The notes under the pieces are model-generated. The model saw only the letters and a program-made list of their open reading frames with translations. It ran no database searches and was not told the origin of the DNA. Below are positions 9,461 through 19,393 of a stretch of DNA of 64,000 bases, one piece after another. The translations under genes were made by a program, and so were the position numbers. This stretch comes from JAZGGS01 sp963749485 (GTDB lineage Bacteria > Bacteroidota > Ignavibacteria > Ignavibacteriales > Ignavibacteriaceae), in contig CAVVMV010000003.1 of NCBI GenBank assembly GCA_963749485.1, forward strand, positions 1 to 64,000, written 5' to 3'. Each line of letters starts with the position of its first letter. Position 1 is the first letter of the stretch.

Positions 9461-11145
9461 TTAGCCTGCATAAGCAACCTTTAATTTTTTTTGATCTAAA
9501 GACCTTGCAAGTGCAAAATCCTCTTCGGTTATTTTTTCTTCATCACCGTAATAATTATGTTCAACGCTGTCTTTCTGCAAACTTGCCAGCACTGCTGTTG
9601 AGGAAAGAACTTGCAGGTTTTCGGTTATAAGATTTGTGGAATCGTTTGCATCTATTTTTCCTGTAACAAGATAAGGACCCATAGAAAGGGTAAGTTCTGC
9701 AACACGGTTATAAACACGCGGAAAGATAACCGCTTCAAAAGTTCCTGTAAGATCTTCAAGCGAAAGGAACTTCATTATCTCACCCTGCTTTGTTTTTATT
9801 CTTTTTGATGTCATATACCATCCAATCATTTTAACTCTTCTTCCTTTGTTACGCAACATATCTTTTGCAAGTACAATTCCCGGTTTATCAATCCACTCTT
9901 TAAAAAAGTAAAGAGGATGACGTGTAACCATATAATTAAATGCTTCATATTCTTCTTTGCATATTCCTGCAAGCGAATAGTTCTCGTTGGTTTTTACTTC
10001 TTCTTCCAGCTTAAAAGTTTCACTCATAAAAAGATCATTATAGCTTTCCTCAATAATTTTTCTGCGGTGAAGATAAACATCCAAAAGCCGCATAAGAGTT
10101 GGGCGGGTTTGCCGGAAACACCCCATCGCACCGCACTTTATGAGCATTGCCGTTTCTTCGTAAGCAAGTTTTGTGCGCACAAGAAAATCTGCAAGCGAAA
10201 TGTATTTGCCGTTTTGTTTTCTTTCTTCAATTATTCTATCAATTGCATTGTAAGAAAGATTTTTAATTGCTTTTAAACCTATGCGGATTGTTCTTCCCTT
10301 CCCCACATATTCTTTTTCGCTTTCATTAATTGATGGAAGCTCTATCTTCAAACCCAAACGTTTTGATTCCTGCAACATAAACTGCAGCAGAATAAAATCC
10401 GCCGCCGTTGTTTAGCACACTTGCCATAAACTCTGCAGGATAGTGCGCTTTAAGAAATGCAACCTGGTAAGAAAGCAAAGCAAACGATGCGCTGTGCGCT
10501 TTGCAGAAAGAATAACCTGCAAACGATTCAATCTGCCGCCAGAGTTCTTTTGCCTGGTAATCGGTTAATCCTTTTTCTTTTGCAGAAGAAAAAAAATTAT
10601 CAACTATTGTTTGCATTGCTTTGTGCGAGCGCATCTTTCCGCTCATTGCTCTGCGCAGAAGATCGGCTTCTTCCAAACTTAATCCTGCAATGTGATGAGC
10701 AACTTTAATTACATCTTCCTGGTAGATCATCACACCGTAAGTTTCGCCAAGATAAATTTCCATTTCGGGCACAAGATATTTTCTTCGCGAAGGATCTTTG
10801 TGGCGTGCGATGAACTCCTGCATCATTCCGCTTTCTGCAACACCCGGACGAATAACAGAACTCGCTGCAGTAAGCATTTCAAAAGTTTCAACATCAAGCC
10901 GGCGCAGCAGCGAACGCATTCCCGGCGATTCAATATAAAAGCAGCCGATGGTCTTTCCCGTGCGTATAAGTTCCTTTGTTACAGGATCGTTAAAGAGCAT
11001 ATCAAAATCGAAAATATCAAAATTGATATTGCCCGTATTTTTGGGAATGGGCGGATAGAGCGTGTGAATCCGCACTTCGTCCGCGCCATTCGGGTGGAAT
11101 TCGGTAGTTAAGTAAATCTTTTGTTTTTGAGCTGTTTTCAAACAT
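9461..11145 (-). pseudogene. truncated DNA polymerase III alpha subunit (DnaE2/DnaE-like), C-terminal half only
   Basis: Two fragments (about 11040-10375 and 10375-9461) join as one DnaE C-terminal region of about 530 aa through a frame change near 10375. Recognisable parts are IGCFYIESPGMRSLL, SSVIRPGVAESGMM, GVMIYQEDV, RRAMSGK, the FCKAHSASFALLSYQ finger motif, a helix-hairpin-helix region, and a C-terminal OB fold. The PHP domain and the palm with its catalytic aspartates (PDxDxD type) are absent. Upstream of about 11050 the reading no longer resembles DnaE. An ATG at 11145, directly after a LexA-like palindrome, opens a different frame that stops after about 42 codons. The copy is therefore non-catalytic or an assembly join; the intact replicative dnaE must be elsewhere. 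Confidence 0.7.
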
Positions 11146-11147
11146 AT

Positions 11148-11171
11148 TATAGTGAACATTTGTACACTATA
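11148..11171 (-). promoter_or_regulatory. 24-bp LexA-like palindrome at the dnaE fragment
   Basis: TATAGTG and CACTATA form perfect 7-bp arms around a 10-nt centre; 10 of 12 half-site positions pair overall. The core GAAC-ATTT-GTAC differs by one base from the Gram-positive-type LexA box GAAC-N4-GTTC. A TTGCAT...TATATT promoter-like pair lies just upstream, and an ATG follows three bases after the palindrome, so a bound repressor would block expression. DnaE2 cassettes are typically SOS-controlled, which fits. No lexA is in this window. Confidence 0.5.
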
Positions 11172-11338
11172 ATATATAATTTTAAAATTTAAATGCAAGG
11201 AGTTTTTGATTTCCGCTACAGATTTTAGATTTTTATTTTAGCTCCCATCCTCTGAATTTTTCTTCACCCTATTGCCTTTAAATCAAAAAATACTTTATTA
11301 ATAGTCAAGATAATTTAAAAAAGGGAGGAAGAGGAGAA

Positions 11339-11500
11339 ATGCAAACAGATGATGTAATAAACTGGATTTGCCAGTATTGTGGTGAGGAAAATGAGCTCTG
11401 GATTGATCTTACAATAGAGGATAAGCAGGATTTAACTGAAGAATGTGAAATTTGCTGCCGCCCGAACCGCATAATTATCACACACGACAAAGAAGAATGA
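11339..11500 (+). CDS. CPXCG-type cysteine-rich zinc-ribbon mini protein
   Basis: An ORF of 53 codons at ATG 11339 has a strong GGGAGGAAGAGGAG ribosome site. Cysteine pairs CQYC (about 11-14) and CEIC-C (about 36-40), followed by RPNRI, match the small family of CPXCG motif-containing cysteine-rich proteins (YCGEE...CxxCCRP), which probably bind zinc and have no assigned role. The first pair is CQYC rather than CPYC. It stands alone between the dnaE remnant and ftsZ on opposite strands. Confidence 0.75.
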   Translation: MQTDDVINWICQYCGEENELWIDLTIEDKQDLTEECEICCRPNRIIITHDKEE

Positions 11501-11887
11501 AGAACATATTCTTGTAGATTCACGACTGACTGATGAATGAACCTAAGGTTTGATGATTAAAAAGGATAAGCAGGATTAAAATGTGGAATGCGATTCTGTA
11601 GCAGGTCAATAATTATTAACATCCCGCCGTGTGAAAGGGTGAGGGCGATCCTTTCATTGGGTACGGCATAAATAGTTTCCGCTAACATCCTGCTTATCCT
11701 AAATTACTACTATTAACAACAAAAATAAAAGAAGCAAAAAATATCCGATACTCAATACCCAAGGAGGACAAAATAAGTAAAGAGAATCGACTATTTTATT
11801 TAATATTCACCACAGCTTACTGTGAAAAAAATTTATTATTAGTATTTATAAATTCTTACAAAAAACAAATCTTATTGCATATAAACT
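11501..11887. other. intergenic stretch with an inverted-repeat element
   Basis: No gene is supported here. It contains the inverted-repeat element at 11563-11700, an AAGGAGGA ribosome-site-like word at 11761 with no following start codon, and a small CACAG/CTGTG hairpin at 11811-11824 without a T run on either strand. Confidence 0.6.
11563..11700. repeat. inverted-repeat element with 14-bp perfect ends (MITE-like)
   Basis: AGGATAAGCAGGAT (11563-11576) is repeated in perfect inverse as ATCCTGCTTATCCT (11687-11700). The 110-nt interior holds a second hairpin, TGAAAGG/CCTTTCA. No coding frame runs through it. It could be a miniature inverted-repeat element or a long RNA stem. Only one copy is seen in this window, so mobility is unproven. 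Confidence 0.45.
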
Positions 11888-13175
11888 CTAGTCCATTATC
11901 ATTCTTAAAAACGAAGAACTTTCATCATCATCATTATCTGATTTCTTCTCAGGTTCCTTCTTTTCCATTCTTTGCTTTGCCCAGCTATAACGCGATGCTT
12001 CCGCAGTAAAGCTACTTTCAGCCAATTCATCTTCTTCAGTATTTTCAAGTTGTGTATCAGGGCTTTGCACACGAATAATTGTAGGAACTTCCAGATCCTG
12101 TTTATCAACACTATCATTATCCATAAAATTAAATCCACCTCTAAAACTAAGCTGTTCGCCAGTTTTCTTTAGTTCTGATTTGTGAGCAGGTGTTATAAAT
12201 GTTTTCCGTCCGCTATCGAACCCGGTTGCAATTACAGTGTAGGAAACGTAATCGTTCATTTCTTCTTTTCGAACACAGCCAAAAATAACATTTGCTTCTT
12301 CACCGGCAGCTTCAAAAATTACATTGTTGCCTTCATTAATTTCCTGCATTGTAAGATTACTTGAACCGGTTACATTCAGCAGTACACTTTTAGCACCTTT
12401 AATATTAATACCTTCGAGCAGAGGACTTGATATTGCTTTTTGTGCTGCTTCAATTGCACGGTTTTCACCGCTGGCAATTCCACAGCCCATCAATGCTTCA
12501 CCACTTTGGTTCATTACGGCACGTACATCTGCAAAGTCAACATTAATTAAACCTTCAACAGTAATTATATCAGCAATACCTCGTGTGGCTTCGTATAATA
12601 CTTCATTCGGTTTATCAAATGCAGCAAAAGCATTAACGCTGCCATCTAAAATACTTAGCATTCTTTCATTAGGAATTACGATCAGACTATCAACATGCTT
12701 TCTTAATTCTTGAATTCCCTGTTCGGCATTCATCATTCTTTTTTTACCTTCCCACCTGAAAGGTTTTGTAACAATGCCAACCACCAGTGCACCAATACTT
12801 TGTGCAACTGAAGCAATTATTGGTGCACCGCCTGTACCCGTACCGCCGCCCATTCCTGCTGTAACAAACACCATATCGCTACCCGAAAGCAATTCAGCAA
12901 TTTTTTCGCGGTCTTCTTCAACAGCTTTTCTGCCAATGTTGGGATCCGCACCAGCACCGAGCCCACGCGTAATTGAAGTTCCACACTGTATTTTGTGCAT
13001 GAGCCTTGCTGCTTTCCAACACCTGTGCATCGGTATTAAGAGCAACATATTCAACTCCATTAAGCCCTCTGGCTATCATACTATCAATAGCATTGCAACC
13101 GCCACCACCAACTCCAACAACTTTAAGAACTGCTGATAATGGCTGCTCACTATCAAGAGTGGCAAATTTGGACAT
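11888..13175 (-). CDS. ftsZ: cell division GTPase FtsZ (one frameshift)
   Basis: About 429 aa. ATG 13175 follows AAGGAGGAAAC, a strong ribosome site; an upstream ATG at 13211 is less likely. The N-terminal VVGVGGGGCNAIDSMI binds nucleotide, GMGGGTGTGGAP is the tubulin signature, and NVDFADVRAVM is the T7 loop that completes the GTPase site of the next subunit. A frame change lies at about 12995-13005 (SKA to HKIQCGTSITRGLG); dropping one base restores the reading. The acidic C-terminal linker ends in FLRMIMD, which may be the FtsA-binding tail. Last gene of the dcw cluster. Confidence 0.95.
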
Positions 13176-13228
13176 GTTTCCTCCTTGTTTAGATTTATTA
13201 TAATTCATCAAAAAATTCCTGTACTCTT

Positions 13229-14448
13229 TTAACTGAGTAATTTTACTTTATTTCTTGCATCTCTTTTTCTTTTTAAAAGCTGATTGGAATCACTAGATTT
13301 ACCTCCCGGTATTCCTCTTATAAGTCCTGCTACAGTTGCAAACTCAGGACTTTCAATTTCATTTGCTAAGACCTTCACCCAGTTCTCGCGGAAGACCAAT
13401 CCTTGTCGGTAAACCGAATACTTCTTCTGCCAATTCTGTGGTTCCACTCAGTAAAGAACCGCCACCGGTTAAAACAATGCCTGCTTTAATTTTATTTTTA
13501 TAACCAGCACTTCTTAATTCGTTATCAACAATTGTAAAAAGTTCTCTCATCCGCAGACTAATTATTTGTGTTAATAAGACTTATCGGAATTTTTGTATTA
13601 CCTCTCGCACCAATACCTTTTATAAGTATTTCTTCATCTTTTATTATTGCAGATTCAGTTGCATAACCATATTCTTTCTTCAGATTTTCAGCTTCTTCGG
13701 TTACAACACCAAGCGATTCTCTTATATCATTTGTTACCTGGTTACCGGCAATACCAATTACTTTTGTATGCTTAATTGCTTTTTTGTGAAATACAGCAAT
13801 ATCTGTTGTACCACCGCCAACATCAATAAGAGCAACTCCCAAATCTTTTTCACTTTCTTCAAGAACTGAAGTACTGGATGCAATTGGTTGAAGTATATAA
13901 TCTTTAACTTTTAATCCGGCTCTTTCAACAGATTTTTTTATATTTTGAATAGCAGGTATTGATGCCAGCACAACATGGTTACTTGCTTCCAATCTGGAGC
14001 CCGACATACCAATCGGATTTTCAATTCCCGGTTGATGATCAACAGAAAATTCTTCCGGGATAATGTGAAGAATTTGTCTATCCGATGGAATTCGTATCGT
14101 CCTTACATCAGCTTCAAGCCGATCAAGGTCATCTTTTGTAATTTCCTTTTCCTTACTGCTTATTGTTACATAGTTCCTGTGCCTTATGCTTGTAATATGC
14201 TCGCCGGCAACACCAACGTTTACATAATTAATATTTAATCCTGCACGGTTGCTGGCAATAGACATTGCTGATTTAATTGCTTCCGCAGTTTTTCCAATAT
14301 TTGCAACCAATCCTTTGTGCAATCCTTCTGAAGGTGCAACACCAAATCCGAGAACATCAAAGCGTTCTGTTCCTTCAGATTTTTCTGCTATAACTGCACA
14401 AACTTTTGTTGTGCCAAGATCTAGTCCAGCAATAATTTCTTTTTTCAT
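13229..14448 (-). CDS. ftsA: cell division protein FtsA (two frameshifts)
   Basis: Actin-like membrane tether of FtsZ; the full reading is about 406 aa, the normal length. The N-terminal phosphate-1 motif GLDLGTTKVCAV and the middle VALIDVGGGTTDIAVF motif bind ATP, and the 1C subdomain lies between. Frame changes occur near 13555 (before LRMRELFTIVD) and near 13370 (GEGL to ANEIESPEFATVAG). GIVLTGGGSLL is the adenosine motif. The tail ends in a basic helix (LLKRKRDARNKVKLL), fitting the membrane-targeting amphipathic helix. It lies between ftsQ and ftsZ as usual. Confidence 0.94.
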
Positions 14449-14527
14449 CTGTTTATAATTTTAAATTTTTGTCAGAGGAACTCGCATAAAATCATATTGT
14501 TTATTGTAAAACTTTTATATGCTCGTT

Positions 14528-15298
14528 TCATCCGGTTATTTCTGTTTTTATTTTCTTTCCGATAAATATTTTATTTCGATAACGAAGATCGATGTATTCA
14601 CTCTCTTTAAATAAGTTATTTTCCTCATTCATTTTTTCCCATAGAGCTTGTAGATAAACAATTTTTTTTGCTTCATTCCCGCGTCCGAATATTACTGAAC
14701 AATCTAAACCGCTAAAGGTTAGTATGATATCTCTTCCATATCTCAGGTTTATTTCATCTAAATTTTTGTAGATATTTTCATCAGTAAATTTAATTGCATC
14801 AATTATTTTATATGCCTGTACCAGCTCCTCATTCTCAGTATTGCCGGTTCCCGTTTCATCACTATTTATTTTTAGATGTGAGATAACCGGTAGTTCAGAA
14901 AAAGAAGTGTTCTTAAGCAGCGGAACCAGTTTGTAATCTTCTGTAATAAGTCCGGGATTTTCTTCACTTAGTATTACGGCTTTTAGTTCTCTTTCTTTAA
15001 TGTTCACTATTATTTTATTAATGCCATCAAATTTTACATCTGCTTTAAGAATGTAAGGATGCTCTTCAAACCTTGCTTTTACATCAGGCAGAGTTAAATC
15101 ATTAAGTTTTATTGAGTCATTAAGTTCAGTAAAGAGTAGATAATCTTCTGCAGGTAGAAGCGAGTTACTGTTTACCTCAATCAATTCGTAAATATCTTTT
15201 TCATCTGCCTCTTCACCAAAGATATTCAGATAGAGAATGCCTCCTACTAAAACAAGAAGCATCACCAAGCCGAATATTTTACTGATTGTGTCTTTCAT
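14528..15298 (-). CDS. ftsQ: cell division protein FtsQ/DivIB
   Basis: A protein of 256 aa with a short cytoplasmic start, one transmembrane helix (about residues 8-27), then a POTRA-like segment (LTLPDVKARFEEHPYILKAD) and a beta domain, as in FtsQ. It links the early and late division proteins and regulates FtsWI. It starts 3 nt after the murC stop, and its place between murC and ftsA supports the call. Sequence conservation in this family is low, so the domain order and position carry the assignment. No frame break. Confidence 0.88.
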   Translation of the reverse strand: MKDTISKIFGLVMLLVLVGGILYLNIFGEEADEKDIYELIEVNSNSLLPAEDYLLFTELNDSIKLNDLTLPDVKARFEEHPYILKADVKFDGINKIIVNIKERELKAVILSEENPGLITEDYKLVPLLKNTSFSELPVISHLKINSDETGTGNTENEELVQAYKIIDAIKFTDENIYKNLDEINLRYGRDIILTFSGLDCSVIFGRGNEAKKIVYLQALWEKMNEENNLFKESEYIDLRYRNKIFIGKKIKTEITG

Positions 15299-15301
15299 AT
15301 T

Positions 15302-16675
15302 TTATTTCGCTTTTAACAACTCAACAAATTTTTCTCCGTACTTCCATATATCGCCAGCACCCATCGTAACAATAATATCTCCGTCTTCTTTCAATTCCAT
15401 AAGTTTAGCCGGTATAGAATTTTTATCCTCAACGTAATGAACATTCTTGTGCCCTAATTTTTTAGTAATATCTGCAATAAGTTTTCCAGTTACACCTTCA
15501 ATCGGTTTTTCTCTTGCAGGATAAACATCGGTACAAATAAATACATCTGAATTAAGGAACGATCTGCCAAACTCCTGGTAAAAATCCTTTGTTCTTGAAT
15601 AAAGATGCGGCTGAAAAACCGCAACAAGTCTTCTGCTCCAACCTGCTCTAATTCCTTCTAAAGTAGCGGTTGTTTCGGTTGGATGATGAGCATAATCATC
15701 AATCACAAGTACTTCCTTATTATACTTTGTTTCGAATCTTCTGTAAACACCTGAGAATTTTTCCAGCGCCTTTTTAATTATTTTAAAATCAATGCCCAGC
15801 TCCATTCCAATAGTAACTGCAACAAGAGAATTTTGAACATAATGAACACCAGGTATATTTAATTTTATTCTTCCCAGCTTTTTACCTTTATAGATAACAG
15901 TGTATTCACTTGTAAAACCGTCATGCTCAATATCAGTTGCCCTTATATCTGCCTGTGCGTTTAAACCGTATGTAAAAATCGTTTTATTAATTTGCGGCAT
16001 AATATCCTGCAGTGCAGGCTCATCAAGACAAAGAACAACAAAACCATAAAACGGTACTTTGTTTACAAATTCAATAAAGGCAGTTTTTAAATCATCAAGA
16101 TCTTTGTAAGTATCAAGATGTTCACTTTCCAAAGTTGTTAAAGCAGCAATTGTTGGTGTAAGTTTTAAGAATGTTCTGTCAAACTCATCAGCTTCAACAA
16201 CAATAAATTCACCATTACCAAGTCTTGCGTTAGTTCCACCTAACCCGCTAAGCTTACCTCCTACAATTATAGTTGGATCAATTCCTCCGTCAGTTAAAGT
16301 TAATCCAACCATAGAAGTTGTAGTTGTTTTACCATGAGTTCCTGCAATGCCAATACCATATTTCATACGCATGGTTTCAGCAAGCATTTCCGCTCTTTTA
16401 ATTATAGGAATATTTCTATCCACAGCTGCCATTACTTCAGGATTATCAGTTGTAACAGCAGATGAATAAACAAGCACATCTACATCTTTCACGTTTTCCC
16501 CTGAATGCCCCTCGTATACCTTAGCACCAAGATCACTGAGCCGTTTAGTAACTTCAGAAAGTGCAGCATCGGAACCGGAAATCTCAAATCCCTGGTTTAT
16601 AAGTATCTCTGCAATACCACTCATGCCAATTCCGCCAATACCAACAAAATGTACTTTTTTAATATTACTGAACAC
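15302..16675 (-). CDS. murC: UDP-N-acetylmuramate--L-alanine ligase
   Basis: An intact Mur ligase of 457 aa, the family length. It adds L-alanine to UDP-MurNAc in the cytoplasm. The N-terminal GIGGIGMSGIAE loop binds the UDP part, GIAGTHGKTTTTSM (about 111-124) is the ATP P-loop, and DDYAHHPTE (about 325-333) is the C-terminal Mur motif. Its start overlaps the end of the PH-like membrane gene upstream by 11 nt, and ftsQ follows after 3 nt. Confidence 0.97.
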   Translation of the reverse strand: MFSNIKKVHFVGIGGIGMSGIAEILINQGFEISGSDAALSEVTKRLSDLGAKVYEGHSGENVKDVDVLVYSSAVTTDNPEVMAAVDRNIPIIKRAEMLAETMRMKYGIGIAGTHGKTTTTSMVGLTLTDGGIDPTIIVGGKLSGLGGTNARLGNGEFIVVEADEFDRTFLKLTPTIAALTTLESEHLDTYKDLDDLKTAFIEFVNKVPFYGFVVLCLDEPALQDIMPQINKTIFTYGLNAQADIRATDIEHDGFTSEYTVIYKGKKLGRIKLNIPGVHYVQNSLVAVTIGMELGIDFKIIKKALEKFSGVYRRFETKYNKEVLVIDDYAHHPTETTATLEGIRAGWSRRLVAVFQPHLYSRTKDFYQEFGRSFLNSDVFICTDVYPAREKPIEGVTGKLIADITKKLGHKNVHYVEDKNSIPAKLMELKEDGDIIVTMGAGDIWKYGEKFVELLKAK

Positions 16676-17153
16676 TGTTGTTCTCTGTTAATGATTTAAG
16701 TTCTTCAAACCTTTTTAAAAGTTCATCCTGGTTTTCATAATCAGAAAGCCGCACAAGGATGGGTCTTATCCTGGAAATAATTTTTATTCTAACATTTTTA
16801 AATTCTTTTGTATTAACAGTTCTTCTCTGCCTCGTAAATTTTATATACTTTATCTGGTCGATTTTAAAGCTTCTTGTTTTGAACCTGTCAATAAATGATA
16901 TGCCGTCATCAACTATCTTAATGTGCTTATTCCTGAAAAGGTTATAAAGCAATGACAGCATCGAAATAATCACAATAATTGCAAGGAAATAGAGTAATGG
17001 ATCCTTTGTAATAAGCTTAAAAGAATTCTCTACGAACTCACCGCGTATAATTATATAAAGAACTGACACGATGAAATAAATTATAGTCGATCGATAATAG
17101 AACGACATATTGTATTTAAAAACCGTCTTTTGGTTTTCCATATTGTCACTCAT
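16665..17153 (-). CDS. PH-like (bPH/DUF304-type) membrane protein inside the dcw cluster
   Basis: A protein of 162 aa with two transmembrane helices (about 20-40 and 51-72) followed by a soluble domain of about 85 residues that reads like a bacterial PH domain (KHIKIVDDGISFIDRFKTRSF, then IKYIKF and VRIKIISR strands). Its ATG overlaps the murG stop (ATGA) and its end overlaps murC by 11 nt, so it is translationally embedded between two peptidoglycan genes. I do not recognise it as a standard dcw gene. A role in membrane-linked division or lipid II work is suggested by position only. Confidence 0.65.
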   Translation of the reverse strand: MSDNMENQKTVFKYNMSFYYRSTIIYFIVSVLYIIIRGEFVENSFKLITKDPLLYFLAIIVIISMLSLLYNLFRNKHIKIVDDGISFIDRFKTRSFKIDQIKYIKFTRQRRTVNTKEFKNVRIKIISRIRPILVRLSDYENQDELLKRFEELKSLTENNSVQ

Positions 17154-18254
17154 TTAACCTCCGCAAATCTTATCGCACTTTTAGCAATAACTTTTGCCGC
17201 ATCCGGTTTTGCCAAAAGTAAAGCATGTTTTATTTAGCTCAGCCAGTTTTTCATCCGAATTTATCATAACAGTAACTTCATCATACATTCTTGAATCAAT
17301 CTCATTATCTTCAACAAGAATTGCTGCACCTTCATCCGATAAAGACTTTGCATTATAGTACTGGTGGTTCTCAGCAACATTTGGTGAAGGAACAAGTATC
17401 GATGGAATTCCCAAAACAAGAATTTCTGCAATAGTTGTTGCACCAGCTCTTGCCAGTATTAAATTGGATGCGGAATAAGCGTAGTTCATATCTTCAATAA
17501 AATCAAATACTTTTATACTTTTTGAATTAAAGTGTTTATAATCTTCATAATAAATTTTTCCTGTCTGCCATATAACCTGTAAACCTTCATCACTAAGTTT
17601 ATTTACTACATTACCTGCAGCTTTGTTAATTGATCTTGCACCAAGACTTCCTCCTAAAACCAATAAAGTTTTTTTTTCTGGTGAGAAACCAAATCTGTTT
17701 AATGCTTCATTCTTTTCAATAGAACCAAGGTTTTTACGAACGGGGTTACCTGTACTCAACAGAATTTTTTTCTTCTTAAGATATTTTTTTGAATCCTCAA
17801 AACTTATATGAATTTCATCTGCATGTTTTTCTAATAGTCTTGTAGTAACTCCCGGATAACTATTCTGTTCCAGGAGAATAATTTTAGCACCAAGAACAGA
17901 TGCTCCCCAAATTGCAGGTCCTGCAACATAACCACCAGAACCAATTGCCACGCTAGGATTGAACCTTGCATTTATAAACAACGACTGCAGAGCGGAAATA
18001 AATAATCTTAATGGAAAGAGTAGGTTTTCCAATGTAAATTTTCTTGAAAATCCTTTTACCCAAATTGACTTAAAACTATAACCCAGTTTGGGAATAGTCT
18101 TTCCTTCAATTCTATCTTTAGTTCCAACAAACAATATTTCTGATTCGGGTTTCATCGCTCTAATTTGTTCGGCAACAGCAATTGCAGGAAACAGGTGCCC
18201 GCCGGTTCCTCCCCCGGCAAATAAAAATTTATAGCGTGTTTTTTCATTGCTCAT
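17150..18254 (-). CDS. murG: UDP-GlcNAc transferase MurG (frameshift near the end)
   Basis: Adds GlcNAc to lipid I to give lipid II at the inner membrane face; about 368 aa. GGGTGGHLFPAIA is the N-terminal glycine-rich loop; GGSLGARSIN and the GAGATT/AEI region bind UDP-GlcNAc. The open frame drifts at about 17215-17225; switching frame gives LLAKPDAAKVIAKSAIRFAEVK and a stop at 17150-17152, the expected C-terminus. The start overlaps ftsW by 4 nt and the corrected stop overlaps the next start by ATGA, which supports the correction. Confidence 0.95.
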
Positions 18255-19393
18255 ATCTCCACCTGTTCCAGCGGTAATTCATTTCTTAATACTTCTTCAT
18301 CGCTTTTATTTTTTGCCTCGTTTGAAAGCGCAATGTTTATTAAAATTCCAACAGAAATACATAGAAACAAAAGCGAGGTTCCACCATAACTAATAAATGG
18401 TAATGGAAGACCAGTTGTTGGCAGCAAACCTGTAGTTACAGCAATATTAACAAAAGCATAAGTAACAACGGATAGAGTAATACCGAATGCCAGGATCTGC
18501 CCAAACCTGTCTTTAGCTTTTTTAGCAACCATAATTCCTGCAATGAACAAAACAAAAAAACTAATAAGTACCAGCACGGCTCCAATAAATCCAAGTTCTT
18601 CACCAAGAATTGCAAAGATAAAATCTCCATAAGCTTCAGGTAAAAAGAGGTTGTTCTGCATACTGTTGCCAACACCAACCCCGGTAATACCGCCACTGCC
18701 AAGACTGTAAAGCGCCTGCTTAACCTGAAGATTTATATCGCCGCCGTTTAGTAAACTGGAAACAAAAGAGAAAATCCTTTCCCTGGAATGGGGATAAATT
18801 AGTGCTGCAAATCCGCCAGCTGTTATAACACTAATTAGCGAAACAAATATATGTTTTAACCTTGCACCACCAACGTACATAATTGTTAACGAGATCATGA
18901 TTAGCAGGATACCGTTGCTAAAGTTTGGCTGGATCAAAATTAATCCGGAAATGAGTATTACCCAGATAAACAGGTACATAAAGCCATGCCTGAAATTTTC
19001 GATCAGGTTAGTTTTATCTTCCAATAAAAAAGCAAGATGAATTATTAATGCGAGCTTAGCAATATCTGCCGGTTGAATGGAAATAAATCCAAGATCCAGC
19101 CATCTTCCTGCTCCCTTTATACTTGGTGCAACTATTAATGTAATCACTAAGATTACGGCGGTAGCAATCAATGCACCTTTGCTAAATCCTTTATATAATT
19201 CGTATGGCACAAAGCAGAAAACTATCAAAAACAAAATGCCTAAACCCACTTTGAATAAATGAGAATTAAATAAATGAAACACGCTTTCAAATTTGAAAAC
19301 ACTATAAGTACTGCTTGCACTCATTACAATAACCAGCCCAAGAAGCATAAGGGCAATAGCATTAAAAAATATTATTAAAGCGAGTCGTTTCAT
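18251..19393 (-). CDS. ftsW: lipid II polymerase FtsW (SEDS family)
   Basis: An intact polytopic protein of 380 aa with about ten transmembrane segments. The SEDS signature GLPLPFISYGGTSLL is near residue 335, and IQPADIAKL matches the conserved SEDS loop. It polymerises septal glycan with the class B PBP encoded at 24706-26710. Start and stop overlap its neighbours (TAATG with murD, ATGA with murG), as in tight dcw clusters. Because it lies in dcw I call it FtsW and not RodA. Confidence 0.95.
   Translation of the reverse strand: MKRLALIIFFNAIALMLLGLVIVMSASSTYSVFKFESVFHLFNSHLFKVGLGILFLIVFCFVPYELYKGFSKGALIATAVILVITLIVAPSIKGAGRWLDLGFISIQPADIAKLALIIHLAFLLEDKTNLIENFRHGFMYLFIWVILISGLILIQPNFSNGILLIMISLTIMYVGGARLKHIFVSLISVITAGGFAALIYPHSRERIFSFVSSLLNGGDINLQVKQALYSLGSGGITGVGVGNSMQNNLFLPEAYGDFIFAILGEELGFIGAVLVLISFFVLFIAGIMVAKKAKDRFGQILAFGITLSVVTYAFVNIAVTTGLLPTTGLPLPFISYGGTSLLFLCISVGILINIALSNEAKNKSDEEVLRNELPLEQVEI

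Noticed and set aside
11811..11824. CACAG/CTGTG hairpin after ftsZ as a terminator
   Set aside because: The T run lies before, not after, the stem when read in the ftsZ direction, and the plus strand has A after it.
12182..13203. Several long plus-strand frames opposite ftsZ
   Set aside because: They are mirror frames of the ftsZ codons; motifs on the minus strand are unmistakable.
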